This document shows, piece after piece, positions 52,944 through 60,796 of a stretch of DNA of 64,000 nucleotides. How positions within the stretch are numbered: position 1 is the stretch's first letter; each line of letters starts with the position of its first letter. The stretch covers positions 1 to 64,000 of the forward strand of contig NZ_LQOY01000014.1 of the NCBI RefSeq assembly GCF_002101675.1, in the 5' to 3' direction. The notes beneath the pieces are model-generated. The model made no database searches. It had not been told where the DNA came from and saw only the letters and a list, made by a program, of their open reading frames with translations. The translations under genes and the position numbers were made by a program. Source of the DNA: Mycobacterium gordonae. Its GTDB lineage: Bacteria; Actinomycetota; Actinomycetes; Mycobacteriales; Mycobacteriaceae.

Positions 52944-53795
52944 TCAACCCTTTTCGTCGCTCGGCAACCATGCCGAACGTCGGGTCTCGACGAACGCGTC
53001 ACGGTCGTGGCTGTGCTGCCACTGCGGGCTCCGCTTCTGCAGGAACGCGGTGAAAGCCTCGATCTGCTCCGCCGTACCGATCGACGACCAGTACCCGGAG
53101 ACGTCCACCGGTGGTAGCGCACGCGCCATCTCCCGCTTCATCGCGGCCCGCGCCGCCGGGCCGGTCTTGCGGACCCGATCCAACAGCGCCTCGACCTCGG
53201 CCTGAAGGCGGTCGGCCGGCACCACTTTGCCGACCAGGCCCAATCGCTCAGCCTCCGCCGCATCGATCCAATCGTTGCCGTAGATGAGGTGATTGGCGCG
53301 CAGCGTGCCGACGCGTTGAGGCAGCCGGGCGGCAACGAATGCCTCATAGACGCCGCGAGTCAGATCCGGCACCCGGAACCGCGCGCTGTCAGAGGCGATG
53401 ACCAGGTCGGCGAACAGGGTCATCACCAGTCCACCACCGAGCGCGATCCCGTTGACCGCACAGACGACGAGTTTGGGCACTCTGCCCAGGGTTTCGAACG
53501 GGGTCCCGTCGTAGGACTCGGTGAAAGCATCCCAGCGCCGATCGGGATTGCCGACCGCGTTCATGTCACCGCCGGCGCAGAATGCGTCGCCGGTGCCGGT
53601 GATCACCAGGAAGTCCAAACCGGGTTCGTCGGCCACGATCATCGCGGCACGCTTGATGCCGTGGTAGCCGTCGGCGGTCACGGCGTTCTTCTTCTCAGGC
53701 CGATCGATGGTGACTGTCAGGGTGTCGCCGTCGATCTTCCCGGTCAGCTCAGCAGTACCCAGGTCGATCTGTGCCGATCGCGGTAACGGATTCAC
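52944..53795 (-). CDS. Enoyl-CoA hydratase/isomerase family protein
   Basis: 283 aa. Crotonase motifs are AFCAGGDMNAVG (~72), NGIALGGGLVMTLFADLVIA (~115) and FRVPDLTRGVYEAFVAARLPQRVG (~138), with a long C-terminus. It overlaps the lipoyl protein gene by 4 nt, as the third gene of the E1-lipoyl-crotonase operon. Its place beside a 2-oxoacid dehydrogenase suggests it acts on the acyl-CoA made, or on the precursor that yields the 2-oxoacid. Confidence 0.89.
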   Translation of the reverse strand: MNPLPRSAQIDLGTAELTGKIDGDTLTVTIDRPEKKNAVTADGYHGIKRAAMIVADEPGLDFLVITGTGDAFCAGGDMNAVGNPDRRWDAFTESYDGTPFETLGRVPKLVVCAVNGIALGGGLVMTLFADLVIASDSARFRVPDLTRGVYEAFVAARLPQRVGTLRANHLIYGNDWIDAAEAERLGLVGKVVPADRLQAEVEALLDRVRKTGPAARAAMKREMARALPPVDVSGYWSSIGTAEQIEAFTAFLQKRSPQWQHSHDRDAFVETRRSAWLPSDEKG

Positions 53796-54025
53796 TGGTC
53801 GTCGATCACTGCGAGCAGATCGCCGACGTCGTAAGTGTTGCCCGCCTTGACCTTCCAGGCGACGACGCCGGCGGCGGGCGCTTCGATGTCCATCTCGACC
53901 TTGTCGGTGGCGATCTGATAGAGCGGATCACCCTCGTCGACACGGTCGCCGTCGGCCACGTGCAGCCGGATCAGCTCCGCTTCGGTGATCGCATCACCCG
54001 GTTTGGGCATCCGTATCTCGATCAC
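53792..54025 (-). CDS. Free-standing lipoyl/biotinyl domain protein
   Basis: 77 aa, a complete lipoyl domain and nothing more: MIEIRMPKPGDAITEAELIRLHVADGDRVDEGDPL, then the attachment hairpin IATDKVEMDIEAP with the lipoyl Lys in DKVE (~42), and the second half AAGVVAWKVKAGNTYDVGDLLAVI. The subunit-binding and acyltransferase domains of a normal E2 are absent. Overlaps with both E1 (4 nt) and the crotonase (4 nt) mean the three work together. DKVE is typical for lipoyl rather than biotinyl carriers. Confidence 0.9.
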   Translation of the reverse strand: MIEIRMPKPGDAITEAELIRLHVADGDRVDEGDPLYQIATDKVEMDIEAPAAGVVAWKVKAGNTYDVGDLLAVIDDQ

Positions 54026-56040
54026 AAGACCCTCCTGACCGCGTCGACGACGCGGGCGGCGTCCGGGCGGCAGGCGGCCTCCAGGGTTGCCGCCCGCGGG
54101 ACGGGAGTATAGGTGCCCGCGACTCGTTGGATGGGGCTGGTGAGGACCCCGAACAGCTCGGTGCCGACCGCCGCCGCAATTTCGGCGCCGGGGCCACAGA
54201 ACCCCACCGACTCGTGTGCCACGACCAGGCGGCGAGTCTTGCGCACCGAGTCGAGGACAGTGGCGAGATCAAGCGGAACCAGTGTCCTGAGGTCGACCAC
54301 CTCAACCGAAACATCCTCGGTCGCAAGTTGATCGGCCGCGTCCACGGCGGCGTGCACGGTACTGCCGTAACTGCAGATCGTGACGTCGCCACCGCGTCGC
54401 TTGATGTCGGCCTGCCCCAGCGGGATCAGGTAATCGGCCGTGGGCACGGGCCCTTTGCCGCCCCCGTAGAAGAGTTTCATCGACTCGATGAACAGGCATG
54501 GATCGTCCTCCGCCAGGCACGCATTCAGCAGGCCTACCGCATCGGCAGCGGTGCTCGGCCAGACCACCTTGATGCCGGGGGTGTGCATTGCCCACGCCTC
54601 GAACGCTTGGGAGTGTTGCGGGCCGGCGGCGGTGCCCACCATGGCGCGGATGATCATCGGCGCACCTTTGCGGCCGCCCGACATGTAGCGGATCTTGGCG
54701 GCGTGGTTGGCGATCTGATCCATGGCCACACCGAGGAAGTCGACGAACATCAACTCAGCCACCGGACGGAGTCCGGCCAACGATGCGCCCAGTGCGGCGC
54801 CGATGATCGACGATTCGGCGATCGGGGTGTCGCGAACCCGCTCGGCGCCGTACTTCGTCGATAGACCCGCGGTGATCTTGAACATGCCACCGGCTGGATC
54901 GGCGATGTCCTCGCCGAGCAGAACGATGGAGTCATCGGCGGCCATGGCACGATCGAGAGTCCGGTGAATCGCCTGCACCAGCCCGAGTGTTTCCGTTTCA
55001 CCGCCGGGAATGGCCGCGTGCTCAGCGGTGGGTGCCGCAAGCTCGGTTTCGTTGCGGGCGAACACATCTTGAGTGAGTTCCTCGACCGGGGGCGGCTCCG
55101 CCTCGCGGGCAGCCGTGAAGGCGGCATCGATCTCGGCGATCAGCTCGGCGTCGACGCGCGCGAGTTCGGCTTCGGTGGCCAGGCCGGTGTCGACGAGGCG
55201 GTCACGGTAGATGGTGAACGGCGGGTTGGCCCGCTTGGCGGCCAGTTCGTCGGGGTCGGCGTAGGGCATCTGGTCGCCGAAGTAATGGCCCTGCAACCGA
55301 TAGCCGACGGCTTCGACGAATGACGGTCCGCCCCCGGAGCGGGCGCGCTCAGCGGCCTGCGCGACTGCGCCGTAGACGGCCTCGGGATCGGTGCCGTCGA
55401 CACTGACGCCCGGCATCCCGTAGCCGGCGGCGCGATCCGACAGGTGTTCGGTGCGGGTGTAGCCGGCTACCGGTGTGCATTCGGCCCATGCGTTGTTCTG
55501 ACAGAAGAACACCACCGGCAGCTGCCACAGCGCGGCCAGGTTCATCGCCTCGTGAACGTAACCGATGCTGGTCGCGCCGTCGCCGAAGCTCACCAGCACC
55601 ACCTGATCCCGGCCCCGGATGGACGCTGCGAGGGCGATGCCGTTGGCGATCAGCGGTCCCGCGCCGACGATGCCCGTGGTCCAGGCGATGCCGTGGTCGG
55701 GATCGTAGATCCCCATAGCACCGGCCTTGCCTTTCGACAGGCCGGTGCTCTTTCCGAGTATCTCGCCGAAATAGCCGGGGAGATCGATGCCTTTTGCCAC
55801 CACGTCTCCCAAACCGCGGTAGGTGGTCACCAGCTGATCGTGGTCGGCGAGCGCGAGGGCAGCTCCCGCCGACATCGCCTCCTGACCGTCGACAGGCCAG
55901 TAACTCATCGCTATCTCACCGGAGGACAGTGCTTTACGGACACGTTGATCAGCGTGGTGCACCTTGCTCATGAGCCGGTACAACGCGACGGCACGCTCGC
56001 TGCTCAGCGTCTCGCACCCGACGTCTGCCTGCGTGGCCAT
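54022..56040 (-). CDS. 2-Oxoacid dehydrogenase E1, alpha and beta subunits fused
   Basis: 672 aa from ATG 56040, which has a strong AAAAGGAG site; another ATG at 56070 lies 6 nt after a -10-like TATTGT. The alpha part (~1-325) has the thiamine-diphosphate motif GDGATSIGYVHEAM...CQNN near 155-183. The beta part begins near 345 with ETLGLVQAIHRTLDRAMAADDSIVLLGEDIADPAGGMF and ends in a transketolase C-terminal domain (LVVAHESVGFCGPGAEIAA). The family decarboxylates branched-chain, pyruvate-like or acetoin substrates and loads lipoamide. Here it is next to a lipoyl-only protein and no acyltransferase. Confidence 0.93.
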   Translation of the reverse strand: MATQADVGCETLSSERAVALYRLMSKVHHADQRVRKALSSGEIAMSYWPVDGQEAMSAGAALALADHDQLVTTYRGLGDVVAKGIDLPGYFGEILGKSTGLSKGKAGAMGIYDPDHGIAWTTGIVGAGPLIANGIALAASIRGRDQVVLVSFGDGATSIGYVHEAMNLAALWQLPVVFFCQNNAWAECTPVAGYTRTEHLSDRAAGYGMPGVSVDGTDPEAVYGAVAQAAERARSGGGPSFVEAVGYRLQGHYFGDQMPYADPDELAAKRANPPFTIYRDRLVDTGLATEAELARVDAELIAEIDAAFTAAREAEPPPVEELTQDVFARNETELAAPTAEHAAIPGGETETLGLVQAIHRTLDRAMAADDSIVLLGEDIADPAGGMFKITAGLSTKYGAERVRDTPIAESSIIGAALGASLAGLRPVAELMFVDFLGVAMDQIANHAAKIRYMSGGRKGAPMIIRAMVGTAAGPQHSQAFEAWAMHTPGIKVVWPSTAADAVGLLNACLAEDDPCLFIESMKLFYGGGKGPVPTADYLIPLGQADIKRRGGDVTICSYGSTVHAAVDAADQLATEDVSVEVVDLRTLVPLDLATVLDSVRKTRRLVVAHESVGFCGPGAEIAAAVGTELFGVLTSPIQRVAGTYTPVPRAATLEAACRPDAARVVDAVRRVL

Positions 56041-56076
56041 CAGTGCTCCTTTTAGCTGGGCGTTCCGCATGAGTAT

Positions 56077-56082
56077 ACAATA
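56077..56082 (-). promoter_or_regulatory. -10-like hexamer before the E1 gene
   Basis: On the minus strand TATTGT at 56077-56082 lies 6 nt before an ATG (56070) in frame with E1. Transcription may start at that ATG, giving either a leaderless extended product or a 30-nt leader to the ATG at 56040. An AAATGTG segment further upstream recalls the palindrome half-sites near 52240 and 63016. Confidence 0.4.
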
Positions 56083-56141
56083 AGACGAAATGTGTTTAGT
56101 CGTGTAGTGGCTGCCTCACGAAGCTCGGTTCGCGGTTACGC

Positions 56142-56537
56142 TCAGGCGAGTTCGCCATTGAGCTGCGCTGCCACCAGCATCCGATCGAAGTAGCAGCGCT
56201 CCAGGACGAGGTCCTGCCCGTCGAAGCCGAACAGATTCATGCTGAGCATGTCGATCGATGTTCCCGGTGCGGTAGTTCGGGTTTCCACGACCACGCCGTT
56301 ATCGCCATGAAAGATGGCTTCGGCGCGGTACTGCAGCTTCACCGGCTGTGCCCACTGGCGGAGCAGCATCGCTCGTACTTGCTCTTCTCCGTCGAAAACC
56401 ATTCCGGTGGGGATGATCTCGTAACGCGGGTGGGTGAAGGTGGCCATTGCCGCGTCAATGTCGCGGTCGTTTTCGGCAGCGACATGGCGCAAGACCACGT
56501 CCTCACGGATGCTCCGCAACGCGGCGTTTCCGCTCAC
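56142..56537 (-). CDS. SnoaL-like / NTF2-fold protein
   Basis: 131 aa from the GTG at 56537, which overlaps the DUF35 stop (GTGA); the open frame upstream runs inside the DUF35 gene and is not real. Typical NTF2-like pattern: VVLRHVAAENDRDIDAAMATFTHPRYEIIPTGMVFDGEEQVRAMLLRQW, then strands QYRAEAIFHGDNGVVVETRTTA and LVLERCYFDRMLVAAQL. Ring-dehydratase or isomerase roles are common in the family. It is the last gene of a five-gene operon with LLM oxidoreductase, ligase, thiolase-like protein and DUF35. Confidence 0.85.
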   Translation of the reverse strand: MSGNAALRSIREDVVLRHVAAENDRDIDAAMATFTHPRYEIIPTGMVFDGEEQVRAMLLRQWAQPVKLQYRAEAIFHGDNGVVVETRTTAPGTSIDMLSMNLFGFDGQDLVLERCYFDRMLVAAQLNGELA

Positions 56538-56941
56538 CGCGGCTCGGATCGCGGTTGGAAGACTGCGAGGTTGCGGCCGTCGTCCAGCCCGAGCCAGCTG
56601 ACCTCGACCCGGTCGCCGACTTCCGGTACGCGACCGAAAACGTTGGACATCATTCGCGCCCCTTCGTCCAGATCCACCAGCACCACCGAATACGGAACTT
56701 TGTCGGCCAATGCGGCAAATGCGGGTCGGTGATGCACGCTGACCGCGTAGATGACCCCGTTGCCGCTCAGCTTCTCCCACTGCAGCGATGACGCGCCGCA
56801 GTTCGGGCACACATAGCGCGGATACCACACCAGGCGACCACACGAGCCGCAGCGCTGCATGGTCAGCTCGCGACGTCGGGTCGCCTCCCAGAACGCTGCC
56901 GATACAGAGCTGGGTTGGGGTACCGGTGCCGTCTCGGTCAT
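56534..56941 (-). CDS. DUF35 zinc-ribbon/OB-fold acyl-CoA binding protein
   Basis: 135 aa. The N-terminal zinc ribbon has two CxxC pairs, CGSCGRL (~31) and CPNCGAS (~46). An OB fold follows (GVIYAVSVHHRPAFAALADKVPYSVVLVDLDEGARMMSNV). DUF35 proteins bind acyl-CoA and serve thiolase-like partners, as ChsH2 serves Ltp2 (known). It overlaps the thiolase-like gene and the SnoaL gene by 4 nt each, so it is very likely the thiolase's partner. Confidence 0.92.
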   Translation of the reverse strand: MTETAPVPQPSSVSAAFWEATRRRELTMQRCGSCGRLVWYPRYVCPNCGASSLQWEKLSGNGVIYAVSVHHRPAFAALADKVPYSVVLVDLDEGARMMSNVFGRVPEVGDRVEVSWLGLDDGRNLAVFQPRSEPR

Positions 56942-58110
56942 AGAGTGGCCTCCGTTCCGAGGATGACGGTGGACGTCGCCGACAACACGCCACCGGTGCC
57001 GTGAGCGAGCGCGGTCTGCGCACCGGGCACTTGCCGTTCGCCGCAGTCACCACGCAACTGACGCGCGGCCTCGACGAGCAGAAACGCTCCGAACGCTCCG
57101 GGATGGGTGTAGGCCAGACCGCCGCCTGAGGTCTGACCCGGCAGGGCGCCGCCCGGCCCGAGCGCACCGCTTCCGGCAAAGGGTCCGCCGTCTCCCTTGG
57201 CGCAGAAGCCGAGATCTTCCAACGCGAGCAGGACCGTGATGGTGAACGAGTCATACAGCTCGACCACGTCCACCTCGCTCGGGGTCAGGCCCGCAGCCCG
57301 GAACGCCGCCGGACCCGATACCGCTCCGGGCGTCACGGTCAGGTCAGGCATCTGCGAGATCATCGCGTGGGATGCCGCCGAGGCGGCACCCAGCACCAGT
57401 ACGGGCGGCCGGGGTAGCCGGCGGGCCCGTTCGGCGCTGGTCAACACGATCGCCGCGGCACCATCGGTGACCAGGCAACACTCCAGCTTGTGCATCGGCT
57501 CGGCGATGAAACCCGATGCCAGCACGTCGTCGATGGTGATCGGGTCACGCAGGTGGGCGCGCGGATTCATCTCGGCCCAGCGCCTGGTGTCGACAGCGAT
57601 CTGGGCCAGCTGCTCGGCGGTGGTTCCGTAGGTCGCCATGTGCCGATTGGCGGCCAGCGCGTAGGCGCTGATCGGCAGCATGACGCCATAGGGTGTTTCC
57701 CACTCCAAACGCTCGGGTGTGGCGAACACCCCGAGGCCCTTCTCGCCGCGCTTGCGGGCAGCACGGGGAGTGGATGCGTAGACGATCACCACCGTCTCTG
57801 CCGCCCCGGCGGCGATTGCCGCGGCGGCATGTTCGACATAGAGCCCGTAGGCGGCGCCTCCGGTCTGGGTGGCATCGGTGAATCTCGGTGCAATTCCGAG
57901 GTATTCGGCCAATTCGACGGAGTGCATCAGCGTGCCGCCGGTGCACGTGCACAGCCCGTCGACATCGCGGAGCGACAAACCGGCGTCGGTCAGTGCCGCC
58001 CTGATCACGCGAGCTTCGAGTTCACGCAGCGCAACGTCGATCACCCCGGACGGCGAAACCTCATCGGCCACACCGACAATCGCGGCCGCGCCGCGGATCG
58101 GAGTTGTCAC
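56938..58110 (-). CDS. Thiolase-like protein (Ltp2 type) lacking the nucleophilic Cys
   Basis: 390 aa. The fold runs from AAIVGVADEVSPSG to GGVLSATSTVILG. At the nucleophile position the sequence reads DATQTGGAAYG, so the Cys is replaced. Tyr-containing motifs ELYDSFTI (~285) and GGLAYTHPGAFG (~337) match the places where Ltp2-type retro-aldolases use Tyr. The DUF35 partner follows immediately. It is therefore more likely a retro-aldol lyase on a 3-hydroxyacyl-CoA with a quaternary or ring-linked carbon than a thiolase (inference from family). Confidence 0.88.
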   Translation of the reverse strand: MTTPIRGAAAIVGVADEVSPSGVIDVALRELEARVIRAALTDAGLSLRDVDGLCTCTGGTLMHSVELAEYLGIAPRFTDATQTGGAAYGLYVEHAAAAIAAGAAETVVIVYASTPRAARKRGEKGLGVFATPERLEWETPYGVMLPISAYALAANRHMATYGTTAEQLAQIAVDTRRWAEMNPRAHLRDPITIDDVLASGFIAEPMHKLECCLVTDGAAAIVLTSAERARRLPRPPVLVLGAASAASHAMISQMPDLTVTPGAVSGPAAFRAAGLTPSEVDVVELYDSFTITVLLALEDLGFCAKGDGGPFAGSGALGPGGALPGQTSGGGLAYTHPGAFGAFLLVEAARQLRGDCGERQVPGAQTALAHGTGGVLSATSTVILGTEATL

Positions 58111-59609
58111 GCCTGCGCCTCCTGGAATAGTTCGCGGATTCCCGGCTGGCTGACCTTCAACGACGGGGTTCGTGGCAACTCATCGACCACGACCAGCCGT
58201 GCCGGGACCTGATACCGGCTGAGCCGATCGCGCAAGAAGTCCAGCAGTTGCTCGGCGGTCACCTCGGCGCCGCAGGCCAACTCGACCGCGGCTACCGGTA
58301 TCTGCCCGAGCCGATCGTCGGGCAAGCCGGTGACGCCGGCGTCACGCACCGACGGGTGAGTGCGCAACACCGCGATGATGTCGGCAGGGTTCACCTTGAA
58401 GCCGCCGCGGATGATGACGTCGTCAATGCGGCCGCTGATGAACAGGAACCCGTCCGCGTCGAGGTGTCCTAGATCGGTCGTGGATACCCACTGCCCGCCC
58501 GTGGTTCGTACCTCGATGCGACCCTGCTGCCCGGGAGCCACTTCGGTGCCATCCGGGACGGACACGATGCGGATCTCACGTCCTTGCTGCGCCCGGCCCA
58601 CGCTGCCGCGCTTTCTCCCGGACCACTCTCGGTGCAGGGCAAGGTTCCAACCCGCGACCCCGCCCGCGAACTCGGTGGCGCCGTAAGACGGCAGCACGGC
58701 CACGCCGTAGCGGTCTTCGAACGCCGTCTGGACATCCACCGGTAGGGGTGCCGTCCCGGAGGTCACTACCTCGACGCTGGAGAACACCTCGGGGGGCACC
58801 TCGGCGTCGAGGACCATCACGAGCGCTGACGGCACCAGACTGACCGCGCGGGGCCGGTGCCGGACCACCAGGTCGACGAAGTCGGGCACTCGGAAGCGCG
58901 CGAGGAGCGCAATCTTCCTGCCTTCGCAGATATTCAGCAGCGTACGGAATAGCCCGGACATGTGAACCAGGGGCGAGGAGACGATGGCGACTCCGGACCG
59001 AAGTCGGGCCTGCGTGCCGGAGTGGGAGCCGTAATGTGCGCCGGCCGCCGCCAGCGTATGGTCGAAAGACCGATACGTCAACGGGATTCGCTTGGGTGGA
59101 CCGGTCGTGCCGCTGGTCAGCATCTCGACGGCGACCCGATCGGGGCCTTCTTGGGTGGCACGAAACGGCCCGGAGCCCGGCCGCTCCAGACCGGCAACGG
59201 TTAGACAGGCCGCCGGGTCGGCGCAGACCTGCAATCCGAGCGCGCCCGCCGCGGCTTCGCGGACGCCGGGGCGCTGCCAGTCCTTCGGCAACGCGACGAC
59301 CGCGGGTATCTGTAGGCCCGCGATCTCGGCGGCCAGGCCGGCGTCACCGTGTGATGGGTTGATCGTCACGACACAACCGTCGGCGAGGAGCACGCCGAGC
59401 ATGGCCCCGACCATCGCCGGATGATTCCGCAATACCAGTCCGACTGCCGTTCCGTCGGTCAAGCCCGCTGCTACCAAATGGTTTTGGACATCGGACGCGA
59501 TATTCGCCAGGGTTCGCCAGTCCGTCCAGCGGCCCTGGTATTCGATGGCGGGCGCGGACGGATCCAGCGCCAGCACGTCGCGTAGGCGATCGCCGAGTCG
59601 CTGACTCAA
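58107..59609 (-). CDS. Acyl-CoA synthetase / AMP-dependent ligase
   Basis: 500 aa from a TTG at 59609 that overlaps the LLM stop (TTGA); the frame is open upstream inside that gene. ANL motifs are EMLTSGTTGPPKRIPL near 152 (phosphate loop), YGATEFAGGV near 308, and the hinge/C-terminal region FLFISGRIDDVIIRGGFKVNPADI near 410-433. The last conserved Lys is uncertain: LPRTPSLKVSQPGIRELF is near the end. It makes an acyl-CoA from a free acid, feeding the thiolase-like pair downstream. Substrate unknown. Confidence 0.9.
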   Translation of the reverse strand: MSQRLGDRLRDVLALDPSAPAIEYQGRWTDWRTLANIASDVQNHLVAAGLTDGTAVGLVLRNHPAMVGAMLGVLLADGCVVTINPSHGDAGLAAEIAGLQIPAVVALPKDWQRPGVREAAAGALGLQVCADPAACLTVAGLERPGSGPFRATQEGPDRVAVEMLTSGTTGPPKRIPLTYRSFDHTLAAAGAHYGSHSGTQARLRSGVAIVSSPLVHMSGLFRTLLNICEGRKIALLARFRVPDFVDLVVRHRPRAVSLVPSALVMVLDAEVPPEVFSSVEVVTSGTAPLPVDVQTAFEDRYGVAVLPSYGATEFAGGVAGWNLALHREWSGRKRGSVGRAQQGREIRIVSVPDGTEVAPGQQGRIEVRTTGGQWVSTTDLGHLDADGFLFISGRIDDVIIRGGFKVNPADIIAVLRTHPSVRDAGVTGLPDDRLGQIPVAAVELACGAEVTAEQLLDFLRDRLSRYQVPARLVVVDELPRTPSLKVSQPGIRELFQEAQA

Positions 59610-60679
59610 ACTGCGGCGGCCGCAAGCTCGGTGGCGGCCGGGATCACCTCTTGGGCGAACAATTTCATCGACTCGTAGACCTTGGTCCGGTCCATGGCGC
59701 CGCCGCGGGACATGCGCAACATGATGTTGCGCCAACCCATGTCGATAACCGTGCGCATCTTGGCCACGATGCGGTCGGGGTCGCCCATCAGGGTCAGGTG
59801 CGAGTTCAGTACCTGCTCGTAACTCTGCTTGTCGTGCTTCTCGAACCAGTCTGAGTAAGCCTTGTAATCGGCCGGTATCTCGCCGCCCCGCTCGAAGGGG
59901 TTGGAATACTTGCGATGGGTCTGGATCGACAGCTCGACGCTGTCCCTGGGATAGCTGCGGGCGAACCCGTCGTCCTGGTGGCAGAACGCGTTGAGGAGCG
60001 CCCAGACGTTGCCGGTGGCGGCATCAAGCCCCTTCTTGGATTGCACATCGAGGTAGATGTCCAGTGCGCCCTGCAGATCTGGATCCACCTGGTAGGGATT
60101 GCCGATGATCGCGCCGAAACCCTTGTCCGCCAACCACTCGAAGCTCGCCGGAGTCTTCATCACCGTTCCCCACACCGGCACCGGCCGCTGCACCGGTCGC
60201 GGAAAAATGGTGACGTCCTGGACCGCAAAATACTTGCCGTGATAGGTGACGTTCTCCTCGGTCAGCAGCCGGTTCACAATCTCGACGCACTCCTGGTATC
60301 GCCCGGTCGCTTCATCCATAGAGACACCGAAGCCCTTGAATTCGTGTGACTGGTAGCCACGCCCGAACCCGGCGTCAAACCGGCCGCCGGAAAGGGCGTC
60401 GACCAGCGCGATCCGCTCGGCCAACTGGATCGGGCTGTGGAACGGCGCAACCATGCACGCTGTGCCGATCCGAATGCGCGAGGTTTGCGCGGCGATCGCC
60501 GTCGCGATCTGTGGGAGGTCGGCCAGCATTCCGTAGGGCGAGAAGTGGTGTTCGGCCAGCCAGACCTCGTCGTAACCCAGTTCTTCGGCCCAACGCGCTT
60601 CCTGAAGCACGTTCGCCAGCACTTCCCGGTCGCTGAGATGGTTGGGCTTGTCGCCGAGAATGAATACGCCGAATCGCAT
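59606..60679 (-). CDS. LLM-class (luciferase-like) flavin/F420 oxidoreductase
   Basis: 357 aa. The TIM-barrel luciferase-like pattern is MRFGVFILGDKPNHLSDREVLANVLQEARWAEELGYDEVWLAEHHF (~1-46). RIRIGTACMVAPFHSPIQLAERIALVDALSGGRFDAGFGRGYQ follows (~69-110). It could use FMNH2 (monooxygenase) or F420 (dehydrogenase); the sequence does not decide. It heads the five-gene operon with ligase, thiolase-like protein, DUF35 and SnoaL, all linked by 4-nt overlaps. Baeyer-Villiger-type or desaturation chemistry on a ring ketone would fit. Confidence 0.9.
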   Translation of the reverse strand: MRFGVFILGDKPNHLSDREVLANVLQEARWAEELGYDEVWLAEHHFSPYGMLADLPQIATAIAAQTSRIRIGTACMVAPFHSPIQLAERIALVDALSGGRFDAGFGRGYQSHEFKGFGVSMDEATGRYQECVEIVNRLLTEENVTYHGKYFAVQDVTIFPRPVQRPVPVWGTVMKTPASFEWLADKGFGAIIGNPYQVDPDLQGALDIYLDVQSKKGLDAATGNVWALLNAFCHQDDGFARSYPRDSVELSIQTHRKYSNPFERGGEIPADYKAYSDWFEKHDKQSYEQVLNSHLTLMGDPDRIVAKMRTVIDMGWRNIMLRMSRGGAMDRTKVYESMKLFAQEVIPAATELAAAAV

Positions 60680-60728
60680 GCCGTTCCTCCCGTCCCCCGG
60701 CTCTCCCGGTGAACGCCGTCCACAAAGT

Positions 60729-60747
60729 AGTTGCAGTAACTGCCACT
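60729..60747. promoter_or_regulatory. 19-bp palindrome in the LLM/MaoC divergent promoter
   Basis: AGTTGCAGT (60729-60737) and ACTGCCACT (60739-60747) pair at 8 of 9 positions around a central A. The core GCAGT-A-ACTGC is perfect. It lies between the LLM operon (start 60679) and the MaoC-TetR-SDR operon (start 60797), so the TetR protein at 61627 is the likely binder. Confidence 0.65.
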
Positions 60748-60796
60748 ATACTGCACGATGAGACAGATAGCGTCAATCCGTACAGCAGGAGGCTGA

